64,000 bases of DNA from Sphingomonas sp. S-NIH.Pt15_0812. GTDB lineage: Bacteria > Pseudomonadota > Alphaproteobacteria > Sphingomonadales > Sphingomonadaceae. The stretch covers positions 12,425 to 76,424 of the forward strand of contig NZ_QLJH01000019.1 in assembly GCF_003951315.1 (NCBI RefSeq), written 5' to 3'. Below are positions 34,360 to 43,318 of this stretch, one piece after another. Within the stretch, counting starts at the first letter, position 1; the number at the start of each line of letters is the position of its first letter. Both the position numbers and the translations under genes were made by a program. Under the pieces are notes generated by a model that saw only the letters and a list, made by a program, of their open reading frames with translations, was not told where the DNA came from and did not search any database.

Positions 34360-34416
34360 CCTTCTCTCCCGATCGGGCGGCGGCTGCGAGTTGACAGTCC
34401 GGGTTCGCCCTCTTCA

Positions 34417-34430
34417 TGATACCGCTATCA
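34417..34430. promoter_or_regulatory. LacI-type operator between the GH67 operon and GH3
   Basis: TGATACCGCTATCA matches 13 of 14 positions of TGATAGCGCTATCA, with perfect TGATA/TATCA ends. It lies 58 bases from the GH67 start and 53 from the GH3 start, a position that could control both divergent promoters. Confidence 0.7.
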
Positions 34431-34482
34431 CCTGAACGGCGTCGGTAGCAACGCCGGACCAGGGGTACGGGAGAGATTTGAT

Positions 34483-36885
34483 ATGACACGCCGATCCGCC
34501 GCCCAGACTGGGGCGACCCGCCGCGATTGCCTGCGCTGGTCGGGCGTTTCGCTGCTGGCGCTGATGCCGGCTCCGCTCCTCGCCGCGACGCGGTCGGCGG
34601 CCCCGCTCTACAAGGATGCCCGCGCGCCGGTCGACCTGCGAGTCCGCGACCTGATGGCGCGGATGACGCTGGACGAGAAGGTCGCGCAGATGATCGCGCT
34701 ATGGGCGACCAAGGCGCAGGTGATGGTGGAGGGGGGGCTCGACTTCGACCCCGCCAGGGCGACCCGCGCCTATCCCGACGGCTTCGGCCAGATCACCCGG
34801 CCCTCCGACAAGCGCGGCGGCCCGCGCGTGGCGGAGGTGGCGGGCGGCACCGGCGCGCAATATCGCGACGGGGCCTCGACCATCCGCTTCGTCAACGCGA
34901 TCCAGCGCTGGGCGCGCGAGGAGACCCGGCTCGGCATTCCCGTGCTGTTCCACGAGGAGTCGCTCCATGGCTATATGGCGCCCGGCGCGACCATGTTTCC
35001 CCAGGCGATCGGCATGGCCGGCAGCTTCGACCGCGACCTGGTGGCGCGGTGCCAGTCGGTGATCGGGCGCGAGGTGCGCGCGCATGGCAGCCAGCTGGCG
35101 CTGTCGCCCGTGGTCGACATCGCCCGCGATCCCCGCTGGGGCCGGATCGAGGAGACGTTCGGCGAGGACCCCTATCTCTGCGGCGAGATGGGCGTGGCGG
35201 CGGTGCGCGGGCTGCAGGGCGACAGCGCGACGCTGCAACCCGGCAAGGTGTTCGCGACGCTGAAGCACATGACCGGCCATGGCCAGCCCCAGGCCGGCAA
35301 CAATATCGCGCCCGCGCCGATCGCAATCCGCGAGCTGCGCGAATCCTTCTTCCCGCCGTTCCGCGCGGTGGTGGAGCGGACCAAGATCGCCGCCGTCATG
35401 CCCTCGTACAACGAGATCGACGGCGTACCGAGCCATGCCAATCGCTGGCTGCTGGGGCAGGTGCTGCGCGGCGAATGGGGCTTCGACGGCGCGATCGTCA
35501 GCGATTACGGCGCGGTCGAGGAACTGGCGACGATCCACCATGTCGCCGCCGACCGGCCGGCGGCCGCACGGGCGGCGCTGGCGGCGGGGGTCGACAGCGA
35601 ACTGCCCGACGGCACCGCCTATCGCACGCTCGCCGATCAGGTCCGCGCCGGCACCGTGTCGCAGGCGGCGGTCGACCGCGCCTGTGCGCGCCTCCTGACG
35701 CTCAAGTTCCGCGCCGGCCTGTTCGACGCGGGCCCGACCGATCCCGCCATTGCCGAGCGGCTGACCGGCAATGCGGAGGCGTGCGCGCTGGCGCTGGAGG
35801 CGGCGCGCAAGTCGCTGTGCCTGCTGACCAATGACGGCACGCTGCCGCTGAAGCCGGCGGGGCGGATCGCGGTGATCGGCCCCAATGCGGCGATCGCGCG
35901 GCTGGGCGGCTATTCCGCGCCGCCCCGCCGGAGCGTCAGCCTGCTCGACGGCATCCGGGCGCTGGTCGGCGGATCGGCGCAGATCGTCCATGCGCAGGGC
36001 ATGCGCATCACCCAGAGCGAGGACCGCTCGGCGGATGAGGTCAAGTTGGGCGACCCGGCCGACAACCGCCGCCTGATCGCCGAGGCGGTCGAGGCGGCAC
36101 GCGAGGCCGATGTGATCGTGCTCGCGATCGGCGATACCGAGCAGACCAGCCGCGAGGGGTTCGCGCGCAACCATCTGGGCGACCGCACCACGCTGGACCT
36201 GGTCGGCGACCAGAATGCGCTGTTCGACGCGCTCCATGCGCTGGGCAAGCCGGTGGTGGTCGCCGCTATCGCTGGTCGTCCGCCGAGCTGGCCGAACGTG
36301 ATCGCGCACGCCCATGCGGTGCTGCTCTGCTGGTATCCGGGGCAGGAGGGCGGCACCGCCATGGCGGAGGCGCTGTTCGGCCGGATCAATCCGGGCGCCA
36401 AGCTGCCGGTGACGGTGGTGCGCGAGGTCGGGCAGGTGCCGATGTACTACAATGCCAAGCCGTCGACCGGGCGCGGCTATCTGTTCGCGGACGGCGCGCC
36501 CTTGTTCCCGTTCGGCCATGGCCTGAGCTACACGCGTTTCGAGATCGGCGCGCCGCGCCTGTCCGCCCCGACGATCGGCCGTGCCGGCACGGTGGCGGTC
36601 GAGGTCGATGTCGCCAATATCGGCGCGCGGGCGGGGGACGAGGTGGTGCAGCTCTACGTCCATGACCAGGTCGCCTCGGTCGCGCGGCCGCTCAAGGAGC
36701 TGAAGGGGTTCGAGCGGGTGACGCTGGCCCCGGGCGAGCGGCGCACGCTCCGCTTCGTGCTGGGGCCGGAGGCGTTCCGGATGATCGACGCCGACCTGCG
36801 CGAAGTGGTGGAGCCGGGCCGCTTCACGATCATGGCGGGCGGCAATTCGGTCGAACTGAAGACGGCGGAACTCGACATCGTCTGA
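34483..36885 (+). CDS. GH3 beta-xylosidase/beta-glucosidase
   Basis: 800 residues with a Tat-like leader (RRDCLRWSGVSLLALMPAP). The N-terminal barrel has VLFHEESLHGYMAPG, FATLKHMTGHGQPQAGNN and nucleophile Asp341 in AIVSDYGAVEEL. The C-terminal alpha/beta domain (VIGPNAAIARLGGYSAPP) and a fibronectin-III-like end (VAVEVDVANIGARAGDEVVQ) complete the common GH3 layout. Context in the xylan locus favours beta-xylosidase activity, probably periplasmic; beta-glucosidase action cannot be excluded. Confidence 0.92.
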   Translation: MTRRSAAQTGATRRDCLRWSGVSLLALMPAPLLAATRSAAPLYKDARAPVDLRVRDLMARMTLDEKVAQMIALWATKAQVMVEGGLDFDPARATRAYPDGFGQITRPSDKRGGPRVAEVAGGTGAQYRDGASTIRFVNAIQRWAREETRLGIPVLFHEESLHGYMAPGATMFPQAIGMAGSFDRDLVARCQSVIGREVRAHGSQLALSPVVDIARDPRWGRIEETFGEDPYLCGEMGVAAVRGLQGDSATLQPGKVFATLKHMTGHGQPQAGNNIAPAPIAIRELRESFFPPFRAVVERTKIAAVMPSYNEIDGVPSHANRWLLGQVLRGEWGFDGAIVSDYGAVEELATIHHVAADRPAAARAALAAGVDSELPDGTAYRTLADQVRAGTVSQAAVDRACARLLTLKFRAGLFDAGPTDPAIAERLTGNAEACALALEAARKSLCLLTNDGTLPLKPAGRIAVIGPNAAIARLGGYSAPPRRSVSLLDGIRALVGGSAQIVHAQGMRITQSEDRSADEVKLGDPADNRRLIAEAVEAAREADVIVLAIGDTEQTSREGFARNHLGDRTTLDLVGDQNALFDALHALGKPVVVAAIAGRPPSWPNVIAHAHAVLLCWYPGQEGGTAMAEALFGRINPGAKLPVTVVREVGQVPMYYNAKPSTGRGYLFADGAPLFPFGHGLSYTRFEIGAPRLSAPTIGRAGTVAVEVDVANIGARAGDEVVQLYVHDQVASVARPLKELKGFERVTLAPGERRTLRFVLGPEAFRMIDADLREVVEPGRFTIMAGGNSVELKTAELDIV

Positions 36886-37199
36886 CCCCGGCGCTGGCCA
36901 TGGAAACGCCGCCGCCGGGTGATCCCCGATGGCGGCCTCCATCGACCCTGGGGGCGGCGGGATCAGGGGAAGCGGAGCGTGGTCGCGACCCAGCCGCCCG
37001 TCGCCGTGCTTTTCCCGTGATCCTGACGGCCTGCGGATTCCCCTTTCGGTACGGGTGGAAAGAGAGGTCCGTATAATCAACGGGATGGCGATGGTCGCCG
37101 CGACGCGACGGTCGCCGCCGCTTCAGGCCCGGTTCACCCGTACGCCGCCAAGCGCCATGCCCGTTGATCCCCCCTGGTTTTTCGCGGATAGCTGCCCCT
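36886..37199. other. Gap after GH3, no supported gene
   Basis: 314 bases. A weak hairpin (GCCGCC near 36911 with GGCGGC near 36931) follows GH3 and might assist termination. The remainder presumably holds the promoter of the M48 gene. ORFs here lack ribosome sites and recognisable protein sequence. Confidence 0.4.
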
Positions 37200-38558
37200 A
37201 TGAAGCGTCCCACCGCTCGCCTGGCCGCGCTGGCCGCCGCGCTCCTCGTCTGGGTACAGCCGGCGGCCGCACAGTCGATCCTGCGCGATGCCGAGACCGA
37301 GGCGATGTTCCACGACATGTCGGCGGATATCGTCAAGGCTGCCGGCCTCAATCCGCGCGACGTGCAGATCGTCCTGATCAACGACGGGTCGATCAACGCC
37401 TTCGTCGCGGGCGGGCAGATCGTCTATATCCATTCCGGCCTGATCGAGGCGGCGAGCAACGCCAATGAGGTGCAGGGCGTGATCGCGCACGAGGTCGGCC
37501 ATATCGCCGACGGCCATGTCCTGTCGGGCGAGGCGGCGATGAAGCCGGCGATGGGCATGACCATCCTGTCGATGGTGCTGGGCCTGGCGGCGATGGCGGC
37601 CGGATCGGGCGATGCGGGGGCCGGCATCATGGCGATGGGCCAGCAGGCGGCGATGGGCAAATATCTGTCGTTCAGCCGCACCCAGGAATCGACCGCCGAC
37701 GCCTCCGCCGTCCGCTATCTCGACACCGCCGGGGTCAGTGGCAAGGGGATGCTGACCTTCTTCAAGAAGCTGGCGAACCAGGAATATCGCTACGGCACCG
37801 CCAATATCGACCCGTTCATGCAGACCCACCCGCTGTCGGGCGAGCGCATCGCCAACCTGACCGCCGACATCCAGAAGTCCAAGGCCTATAACGCCAAGCC
37901 CGACGCGGCGCTGGAGGAGCGGTTCCGCCGGGTGAAGGCCAAGCTGCTCGGCTATGTCGCGGAACCGTCGCGGACGCTGGCCGAATATCCGGAGACCGAC
38001 CAGTCGCTCTATGCGCATTATGCGCGCGCCTATGCCTATCACAAGGGCGGCTATCCCGACAAAGCCGATGCCGAGGCGGCGGCGCTGATCGTCGCGCAAC
38101 CGCACGACCCCTATTTCCAGGAGATCCAGGGCCAGATCCTGCTGGAGGCGGGCAAGCCGCGCCTGGCGCTCGGACCCTTGCGGGCCGCGACCGAGGGATC
38201 GCGCAACAATCCGCTGATCGCCACCACCTATGGCCATGCGCTGATCGCGACCGAGGACAAGGCGAACCTGCCCGAGGCGATCCGCGTGCTGCGCATCGCC
38301 ACGCAGCGCGACGACGACAATCCCTGGGCGTGGATGCAGCTCGGTACCGCCTATGAGCAGAGCGGCGATTCGGCGCGGGCGGCGCTCGCCACCGCCGAAC
38401 GCGCGCAAATGACCGGCGACCAGCGAACCGCCGTGCAATCCGCGCGTTACGCCATGGCCAATATCCCCGCCAACACGCCCGACTGGATCCGCGCGCAAGA
38501 CATTGCGATGACCTCCGGCGACGCGATGGCCAGCGACAGGAAGAAGAAGAAACGATGA
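37200..38558 (+). CDS. Periplasmic M48 metalloprotease with TPR region (BepA-like)
   Basis: 452 residues. The ATG at 37200 begins a signal peptide (MKRPTARLAALAAALLVWVQPAAAQ). The zinc site HEVGH is at 97-101, with the third ligand Glu in QESTADASAVRYLD. A Gly/Met-rich hydrophobic stretch follows the zinc helix. The C-terminal half is TPR-like helical repeats (YAHYARAYAYHKGGYPDKAD, PWAWMQLGTAYEQSGDSA). This domain order matches BepA/YfgC-type outer-membrane quality-control proteases. It overlaps the DsbA gene by ATGA, tying it to periplasmic protein folding. Confidence 0.88.
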   Translation: MKRPTARLAALAAALLVWVQPAAAQSILRDAETEAMFHDMSADIVKAAGLNPRDVQIVLINDGSINAFVAGGQIVYIHSGLIEAASNANEVQGVIAHEVGHIADGHVLSGEAAMKPAMGMTILSMVLGLAAMAAGSGDAGAGIMAMGQQAAMGKYLSFSRTQESTADASAVRYLDTAGVSGKGMLTFFKKLANQEYRYGTANIDPFMQTHPLSGERIANLTADIQKSKAYNAKPDAALEERFRRVKAKLLGYVAEPSRTLAEYPETDQSLYAHYARAYAYHKGGYPDKADAEAAALIVAQPHDPYFQEIQGQILLEAGKPRLALGPLRAATEGSRNNPLIATTYGHALIATEDKANLPEAIRVLRIATQRDDDNPWAWMQLGTAYEQSGDSARAALATAERAQMTGDQRTAVQSARYAMANIPANTPDWIRAQDIAMTSGDAMASDRKKKKR

Positions 38559-39259
38559 GGATCCTGACGCTCGCGCTGGTGGCGGTGGCCGGTGGGCTGA
38601 TCGGTGGCGGCGCGGTGCATGTGCTGGGCGCGCGCGACGGCGTCGCGTCGGGCGAGGCGGTGCGGACCTATCTGCTCGCGCATCCCGAGGTGCTGCCCGA
38701 GGCGATGGCGAAATTGCAGGCGCAGGAATCGGGCAAGTCGGTCGCGGCGAACCGCGCCGCGATCACCACGCCGTTCGGCAGCGCCTATGCCGGCAATCCG
38801 CGCGGCGATGTGACGCTGGTCGAATATTACGACTATAATTGCGGCTATTGCCGCGCCAGCCTGCCCGCGATCCGCCAGCTGGTCGCGAACGATCCCAAGC
38901 TGCGCGTGGTGTTCCGCGAACTGCCGATCCTGGCCCCCACCAGCCGGGATGCGGCGCGGATGAGCCTGCTCGCCGCCGCGCAGGGCAAGTTCGCCGCCTT
39001 TCACGACGCGCTCTACGGCGGCGGCCGGGTGACGCCCGACAGCATCGCCGCCGCCGCCGCCAAGGCCGGGGTCGACACCCGCCAGCTTGCCGCGCTGACG
39101 CCGAAGCTGGATGCGGAGATCGCCGGCAATCTGGAGATGGCCGGGCGGCTGGGCTTCACCGGCACGCCGTCCTGGGTGGTCGGCGACCAGGTGCTGTCGG
39201 GCGCGCTGCCGCCCGAGGAGCTTGCCAAGGCGATCGCCGCCGCGCGCAAAGCCGCATGA
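38555..39259 (+). CDS. DsbA-family thiol:disulfide oxidoreductase
   Basis: 234 residues with one N-terminal signal/anchor segment ([20 protein letters not shown]). The thioredoxin-fold active site is CGYC in [14 protein letters not shown], with the cis-Pro loop [10 protein letters not shown]. Likely a periplasmic disulfide oxidase or isomerase of the Com1/DsbA-like branch. It overlaps the upstream protease gene (ATGA) and the downstream ABC ATPase gene (ATGA). Confidence 0.9.
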   Translation: MRILTLALVAVAGGLIGGGAVHVLGARDGVASGEAVRTYLLAHPEVLPEAMAKLQAQESGKSVAANRAAITTPFGSAYAGNPRGDVTLVEYYDYNCGYCRASLPAIRQLVANDPKLRVVFRELPILAPTSRDAARMSLLAAAQGKFAAFHDALYGGGRVTPDSIAAAAAKAGVDTRQLAALTPKLDAEIAGNLEMAGRLGFTGTPSWVVGDQVLSGALPPEELAKAIAAARKAA

Positions 39260-40185
39260 CCGACTCCATCCTGCGCCTGTCGGGCATTTCCAAACAATAT
39301 CGCGACGGGCCGACCGCGCTGCATGCGGTCGATCTCGACATCAGACGGGGCGAGATCTTCGCGCTGCTCGGGCCGAACGGCGCGGGCAAGACGACGCTGA
39401 TCTCGATCGTCTGCGGCATCGTCACCCCGTCCTCCGGCACGATCCTGGTCGACGGGCATGACGCGCTGGTCGATTACAAGGCGGCGCGGCGGCGGATCGG
39501 GCTGGTGCCGCAGGAACTGGCGACCGACGCGTTCGAGACGGTGCTCGCCACCGTCTCCTTCTCGCGCCGGCTGTTCGGCCGCGCCGCCGATCCCGCCTAT
39601 GTCGAGCGGCTGCTGCGCGACCTGTCGCTGTGGGAGAAGCGGTCCGCCAAGATCAAGGACCTGTCGGGCGGGATGAAACGCCGTGTGCTGATCGCCAAGG
39701 CGCTGGCGCACGAGCCCGAACTGCTGTTCCTCGACGAACCTTCGGCCGGCGTCGACGTGGCGCTGCGCCGCGACATGTGGACGCTGGTGCGGTCGCTGCG
39801 CGAGCGCGGCGTGACGATCATCCTGACCACCCATTATATCGAGGAGGCCGAGGAGATGGCCGACCGGGTCGGCGTGATCGCCAAGGGCCGGCTGCTGCTG
39901 GTCGAGGACAAGTTCGCGCTGATGCAGACGCTGGGCAAGCGCGAGCTGGACCTGACCCTGGTCGAGCCGCTCGACACGGTGCCGCCGGAGCTGGCCGAGT
40001 GGAGCCCGACGCTAGTGCATGACGGCCATGTGCTCCGCTATGTCTTCAACGCCACCGACGAGCGGACCGGCATTCCCGGCTTCCTCCGCCGGGTCGGCGA
40101 TCTCGGCATCCATTTCAAGGATCTGGAAACCGCCAAGTCGAGCCTGGAGGACATCTTCGTCGACCTGGTGGAGCGCGAACGGTGA
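39256..40185 (+). CDS. ABC exporter ATP-binding protein, YadG-like
   Basis: 309 residues from ATG 39256, overlapping the DsbA stop; the long open frame before it is a shadow. Walker [11 protein letters not shown], signature [15 protein letters not shown], Walker [13 protein letters not shown] and switch His [11 protein letters not shown] are all intact. The C-terminal 90 residues form the accessory domain of the DrrA/YadG group. It pairs with the permease 67 bases downstream; cargo unknown. Confidence 0.92.
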   Translation: MTDSILRLSGISKQYRDGPTALHAVDLDIRRGEIFALLGPNGAGKTTLISIVCGIVTPSSGTILVDGHDALVDYKAARRRIGLVPQELATDAFETVLATVSFSRRLFGRAADPAYVERLLRDLSLWEKRSAKIKDLSGGMKRRVLIAKALAHEPELLFLDEPSAGVDVALRRDMWTLVRSLRERGVTIILTTHYIEEAEEMADRVGVIAKGRLLLVEDKFALMQTLGKRELDLTLVEPLDTVPPELAEWSPTLVHDGHVLRYVFNATDERTGIPGFLRRVGDLGIHFKDLETAKSSLEDIFVDLVERER

Positions 40186-40252
40186 GGGCGGCCATGCCCG
40201 CGACGACGCCCCCGTCTCCCCCTGCCACCCCATTCCATCCCGGAGCCCATCC

Positions 40253-41014
40253 ATGAATCTCCACGGCATCTGGGCCATCTACCGCTTCGAGATGGCGCGG
40301 TTCGGACGGACGATCTGGACCAGCCTGGCGGTGCCGGTCATCACCACCTCGCTCTATTTCATCGTCTTCGGCTCGGCGATCGGATCGCAGATGCGCGAGG
40401 TGTCGGGCGTGCCGTACGGCGCGTTCATCGTGCCGGGGCTGATGCTGCTCGCGATCTTCTCGGAAAGCATCCTCAACGCGTCGCTGGGCATCTACATGCC
40501 CAAATTCACCGGGACCATCTACGAGATCCTGTCCGCGCCGCTGTCGCCGATCGAGACGGTGATGGGCTATGTCGGCGCGGCGACGACCAAGTCGCTGCTG
40601 ATCGGCCTGATCATCTTCGCCACCGCGCATCTGTTCGTCGACCTGCCGGTCGCGCATCCCTTTCTGATGCTGCTCTACCTGGTGCTGGTCGCGGCGGCCT
40701 TCTGCCTGTTCGGCTTCGCGATCGGCATCTTGGCCAATGGCTTCGAGCAGTTGCAGGTCGTGCCGCTCCTGATCGTCACGCCGATGACCTTCCTGGGCGG
40801 GGCCTTCTACTCGGTGCAGATCCTGCCCGAGCCGTGGCGGACGATCACGCTGTTCAATCCGGTCGTCTATCTGATCAACGGTTTCCGCTGGACGTTCTTC
40901 GGGCAGAGCGATGTCGGCGTCGGGATCAGCCTGGGCGTGTCCTTCGCCTTTCTCTGTGCGTGCCTGGCCTTCGTCACGATCATCTTCCGGACGGGATGGC
41001 GGCTGAAGGCCTGA
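40253..41014 (+). CDS. ABC-2 type permease, YadH-like
   Basis: 253 residues from ATG 40253 with GGAG upstream. Six hydrophobic segments and the ABC-2 domain marks [20 protein letters not shown] and [19 protein letters not shown], typical of YadH/NodJ-like exporters. It forms an inner-membrane export complex with the preceding ATPase. The last 35 bases overlap the convergent CPBP protease gene. Confidence 0.92.
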   Translation: MNLHGIWAIYRFEMARFGRTIWTSLAVPVITTSLYFIVFGSAIGSQMREVSGVPYGAFIVPGLMLLAIFSESILNASLGIYMPKFTGTIYEILSAPLSPIETVMGYVGAATTKSLLIGLIIFATAHLFVDLPVAHPFLMLLYLVLVAAAFCLFGFAIGILANGFEQLQVVPLLIVTPMTFLGGAFYSVQILPEPWRTITLFNPVVYLINGFRWTFFGQSDVGVGISLGVSFAFLCACLAFVTIIFRTGWRLKA

Positions 41015-41675
41015 GGGCGGGCCAGATCACCAGCCCGTTCAGGTCGATCAGCATGTGGAGCAGCACGACCAGCCACAGCGCCCCGCTCGCCAGATAGACC
41101 CAGGCCATGACCGCGCCGAACAGGGTCGTCGCGACCATGCCGCGCCAGCCCTGATAGCGGTGCATCGCCCCGAAGATCAGCGTCGCCAAGCCGAACCCGA
41201 CCCAGGCGCTGCCCGTGGCGAGCGTGATGAGCAGCGGCAGGAGCAGGCGAAAGAACGGCTCCTCGCTCGCCCCCGCGACGATCGCGACGACGATGCCCCA
41301 GGGCAGTTCGCGCCGATCGCGCGGCATCAGCGCGCCGGGCCGCCCGATCGGCCGTCCGCCGGTCCGCGCGCGCCACGCCGCGACCGCCAGGCCCAGCACC
41401 GTCCCGCCAACGGCACCCGCGACGATCTCGCCGGGGGCGAATGTCGGCAGGGCGTCGCGCACCGGCTGGAACACCAAAGGCAAGCCGGTCAGCACCTTCC
41501 AGCCGTCCAGCACCGCCAGCGACACCAGAACCGGCAGCCAGAACGCTGCCAGCGCCCGCATCACCCAGGCCCGGTACATCGCGTCGCGATCCCGGGCGCG
41601 GTCCTTGGGGCGCACGAACCAGCCCGCCGCCGCCAGCGATCCGGCCAGCAGCAGCAGCGCGAGCAGCCGGCTCAC
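40980..41675 (-). CDS. CPBP-family intramembrane metalloprotease
   Basis: 231 residues with about six to seven transmembrane helices. The CAAX-protease/bacteriocin-processing motifs are EEPFFR (EExxxR), FGAMHRYQ (FxxxH) and a third His/Asn helix LHMLIDLNG. Substrate unknown; the family includes prenyl-protein processing and bacteriocin immunity proteins, but neither is implied by the neighbours. Its start overlaps glpX by ATGA (same strand), and its 3' end overlaps the convergent permease gene by 35 bases. Confidence 0.85.
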   Translation of the reverse strand: MSRLLALLLLAGSLAAAGWFVRPKDRARDRDAMYRAWVMRALAAFWLPVLVSLAVLDGWKVLTGLPLVFQPVRDALPTFAPGEIVAGAVGGTVLGLAVAAWRARTGGRPIGRPGALMPRDRRELPWGIVVAIVAGASEEPFFRLLLPLLITLATGSAWVGFGLATLIFGAMHRYQGWRGMVATTLFGAVMAWVYLASGALWLVVLLHMLIDLNGLVIWPALRPSAAIPSGR

Positions 41676-42637
41676 CCCAGGCGATGCTCGCCCTTGACCC
41701 AGCGCACCGTGCCGGAGAAGGCGCGCATCACCACGCTCTCGGTGGTCATCATCCCGCCCTTGCGCTTGACGCCCGCCAGCAGCGATCCGTCGGTCACGCC
41801 GGTCGCGGCGAAGATGCAGTCGCCCTTGGCCAGATCGGTCAGGTCATATTGGCGGTCCAGATCGGTCACGCCCCATTTGGCGGCGCGGGCGCGCTCGTCG
41901 TCGTTGCGGAACAGCAGCCGGCCCTTGAACTGCCCGCCGACGCAGCGCAGCGCCGCGCAGGCCAGCACCCCCTCCGGCGCGCCGCCCGAGCCCATATAGA
42001 TGTCGATCGTCGTGTCCGGATTGGTCGTCGCGATCACGCCCGCCACGTCGCCATCGCCGATCAGCACCACGCCGCAGCCGATCGACCGCAACTCGGCGAT
42101 CAGCGCCTCGTGCCGGGGCCGGTCGAGCACGCAGGCGACGATGTCGCTGGGCTTCACGCCCTTGGCGGCGGCGACGGCGGTGACGTTCTCGGTCACCGAC
42201 TTGTCCAGGTCGATGATATTGTCGGGCAGGCCCGGGCCGACCGCGATCTTGTCCATATAGACGTCGGGCGCGTTGAGCAGGCCGCCGCGCTCGGCGATCG
42301 CCAGCACCGCCAGGCTGTTCGGTCCGGCCTTGGCGCAGATGGTCGTCCCCTCCAGCGGGTCGAGCGCGATGTCGATCTCCGGGCCGGTTCCGGTGCCGAC
42401 CTTCTCGCCGATATAGAGCATCGGCGCCTCGTCGCGCTCGCCCTCGCCGATCACCACGGTGCCGTCCATGTACAGCTCGTTGAGCGCGGCGCGCATCGCC
42501 TCCACGGCGGCGGCATCGGCGGCCTTCTCGTCGCCGCGCCCGACCAGCGTCGATGCGGCCACCGCCGCCGCCTCGGTCACCCGGACCATTTCGAGGACGA
42601 GCACGCGGTCGAGGACGTTGCTGGCAGTCGCGATCAT
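41672..42637 (-). CDS. glpX: Fructose-1,6-bisphosphatase class II
   Basis: Gluconeogenic hydrolysis of fructose 1,6-bisphosphate. 321 residues. The ATG at 42637 with GGAGA upstream gives the family's usual start (MIATASNVLDRVLVLEMVRV). Metal and phosphate motifs: GEGERDEAPMLYIGE, ALDPLEGTT, and GSGGAPEGVLAC. Cytosolic, Li-sensitive phosphatase fold. Co-transcribed with the CPBP gene through a 4-base overlap. Confidence 0.96.
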   Translation of the reverse strand: MIATASNVLDRVLVLEMVRVTEAAAVAASTLVGRGDEKAADAAAVEAMRAALNELYMDGTVVIGEGERDEAPMLYIGEKVGTGTGPEIDIALDPLEGTTICAKAGPNSLAVLAIAERGGLLNAPDVYMDKIAVGPGLPDNIIDLDKSVTENVTAVAAAKGVKPSDIVACVLDRPRHEALIAELRSIGCGVVLIGDGDVAGVIATTNPDTTIDIYMGSGGAPEGVLACAALRCVGGQFKGRLLFRNDDERARAAKWGVTDLDRQYDLTDLAKGDCIFAATGVTDGSLLAGVKRKGGMMTTESVVMRAFSGTVRWVKGEHRLG

Positions 42638-43218
42638 TGGGGTCTCCGTGGCGGACGATGCGTTGAACACGTTAAACACGGGAATAGCCCGGCTGGTTGC
42701 GACGGGCAAGGGCGGTGCGTGCGTGGATCATGTGCGGGCCTGTTTTCGCGGGCGGTTCGGCGGGGACGAAGATCGTACAGAAATCGAGCTCTCGCCGACC
42801 TCCACCCCGGCGAAGGCCGGGGTCCAGTAACGGAGCGTTCTGAGGAAATCGCAACGGTCACCTCGCTGGATTCCGGCCTCCGCAGGCCCTCCGCAGAAGT
42901 TGGGCAACAGGGGCGACAGGCCCGTACTCTTGCGAAAGCAGGAGCCTAGAGCCGGATGGCATGACCATGACTGGGAATCGTCTTTGCGAGCGGAGCGACG
43001 CAATCCACGGCCGCGCGCGTGACGCCCTGGATTGCTTCGCTGCGCTCGCAATGATGGCTCGGGGTAATCCGCTGTCCTCCGGCTTGAGAGCCCAGCCAAG
43101 CAACGCCTTGTGGGTATCGGCAACCCTGGGCTCCTGCGTCCGCAGGAGTACGGTGGTGACCTTCGCAACGGGCCCATCTTTGCCGGCACGGTCATCGGGA
43201 CTCATGCTTCGGGCGCAC
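42638..43218. repeat. Gene-free stretch built of dispersed inverted repeats
   Basis: 581 bases with no supported gene. Contents: part of the repeat family also present at 60285-60402, in two pieces (42877-42945 and 43124-43195, the latter with hairpin CTCCTGC-GTCC-GCAGGAG at 43131-43148), and a 24-bp-arm inverted repeat (42984-43007 with 43028-43051, 22 of 24 paired) whose right arm recurs at 5081-5122. A GCCGGGG hairpin lies near 42806. Confidence 0.65.
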
Positions 43219-43260
43219 AAAAAATCCCGGCGACGATGCGGTGGAGGCATCGTCGCCGGG
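43219..43260 (-). terminator. Intrinsic terminator of the RNase E gene
   Basis: On the minus strand a perfect 14-bp stem (CCCGGCGACGATGC, arms 43226-43239 and 43247-43260) with a 7-base loop is followed by ATTTTTT. It lies about 60 bases past the rne stop, with a second GC hairpin (43279-43310) between. Confidence 0.9.
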
Positions 43261-43318
43261 ACGGTTCGTCTCATGATCGGCCGCCCCATGCCGGGAAGGG
43301 CGGGGCGGCCGGATCGGG

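Noticed and set aside
34699..37080. 793-codon minus-strand ORF opposite the GH3 gene
   Set aside because: Antisense shadow of GH3; His/Arg/Asp-rich repeats with no recognisable domain.
42638..43218. Protein genes in the gap before RNase E
   Set aside because: ORFs here are explained by inverted repeats, lack ribosome sites and give low-complexity translations.
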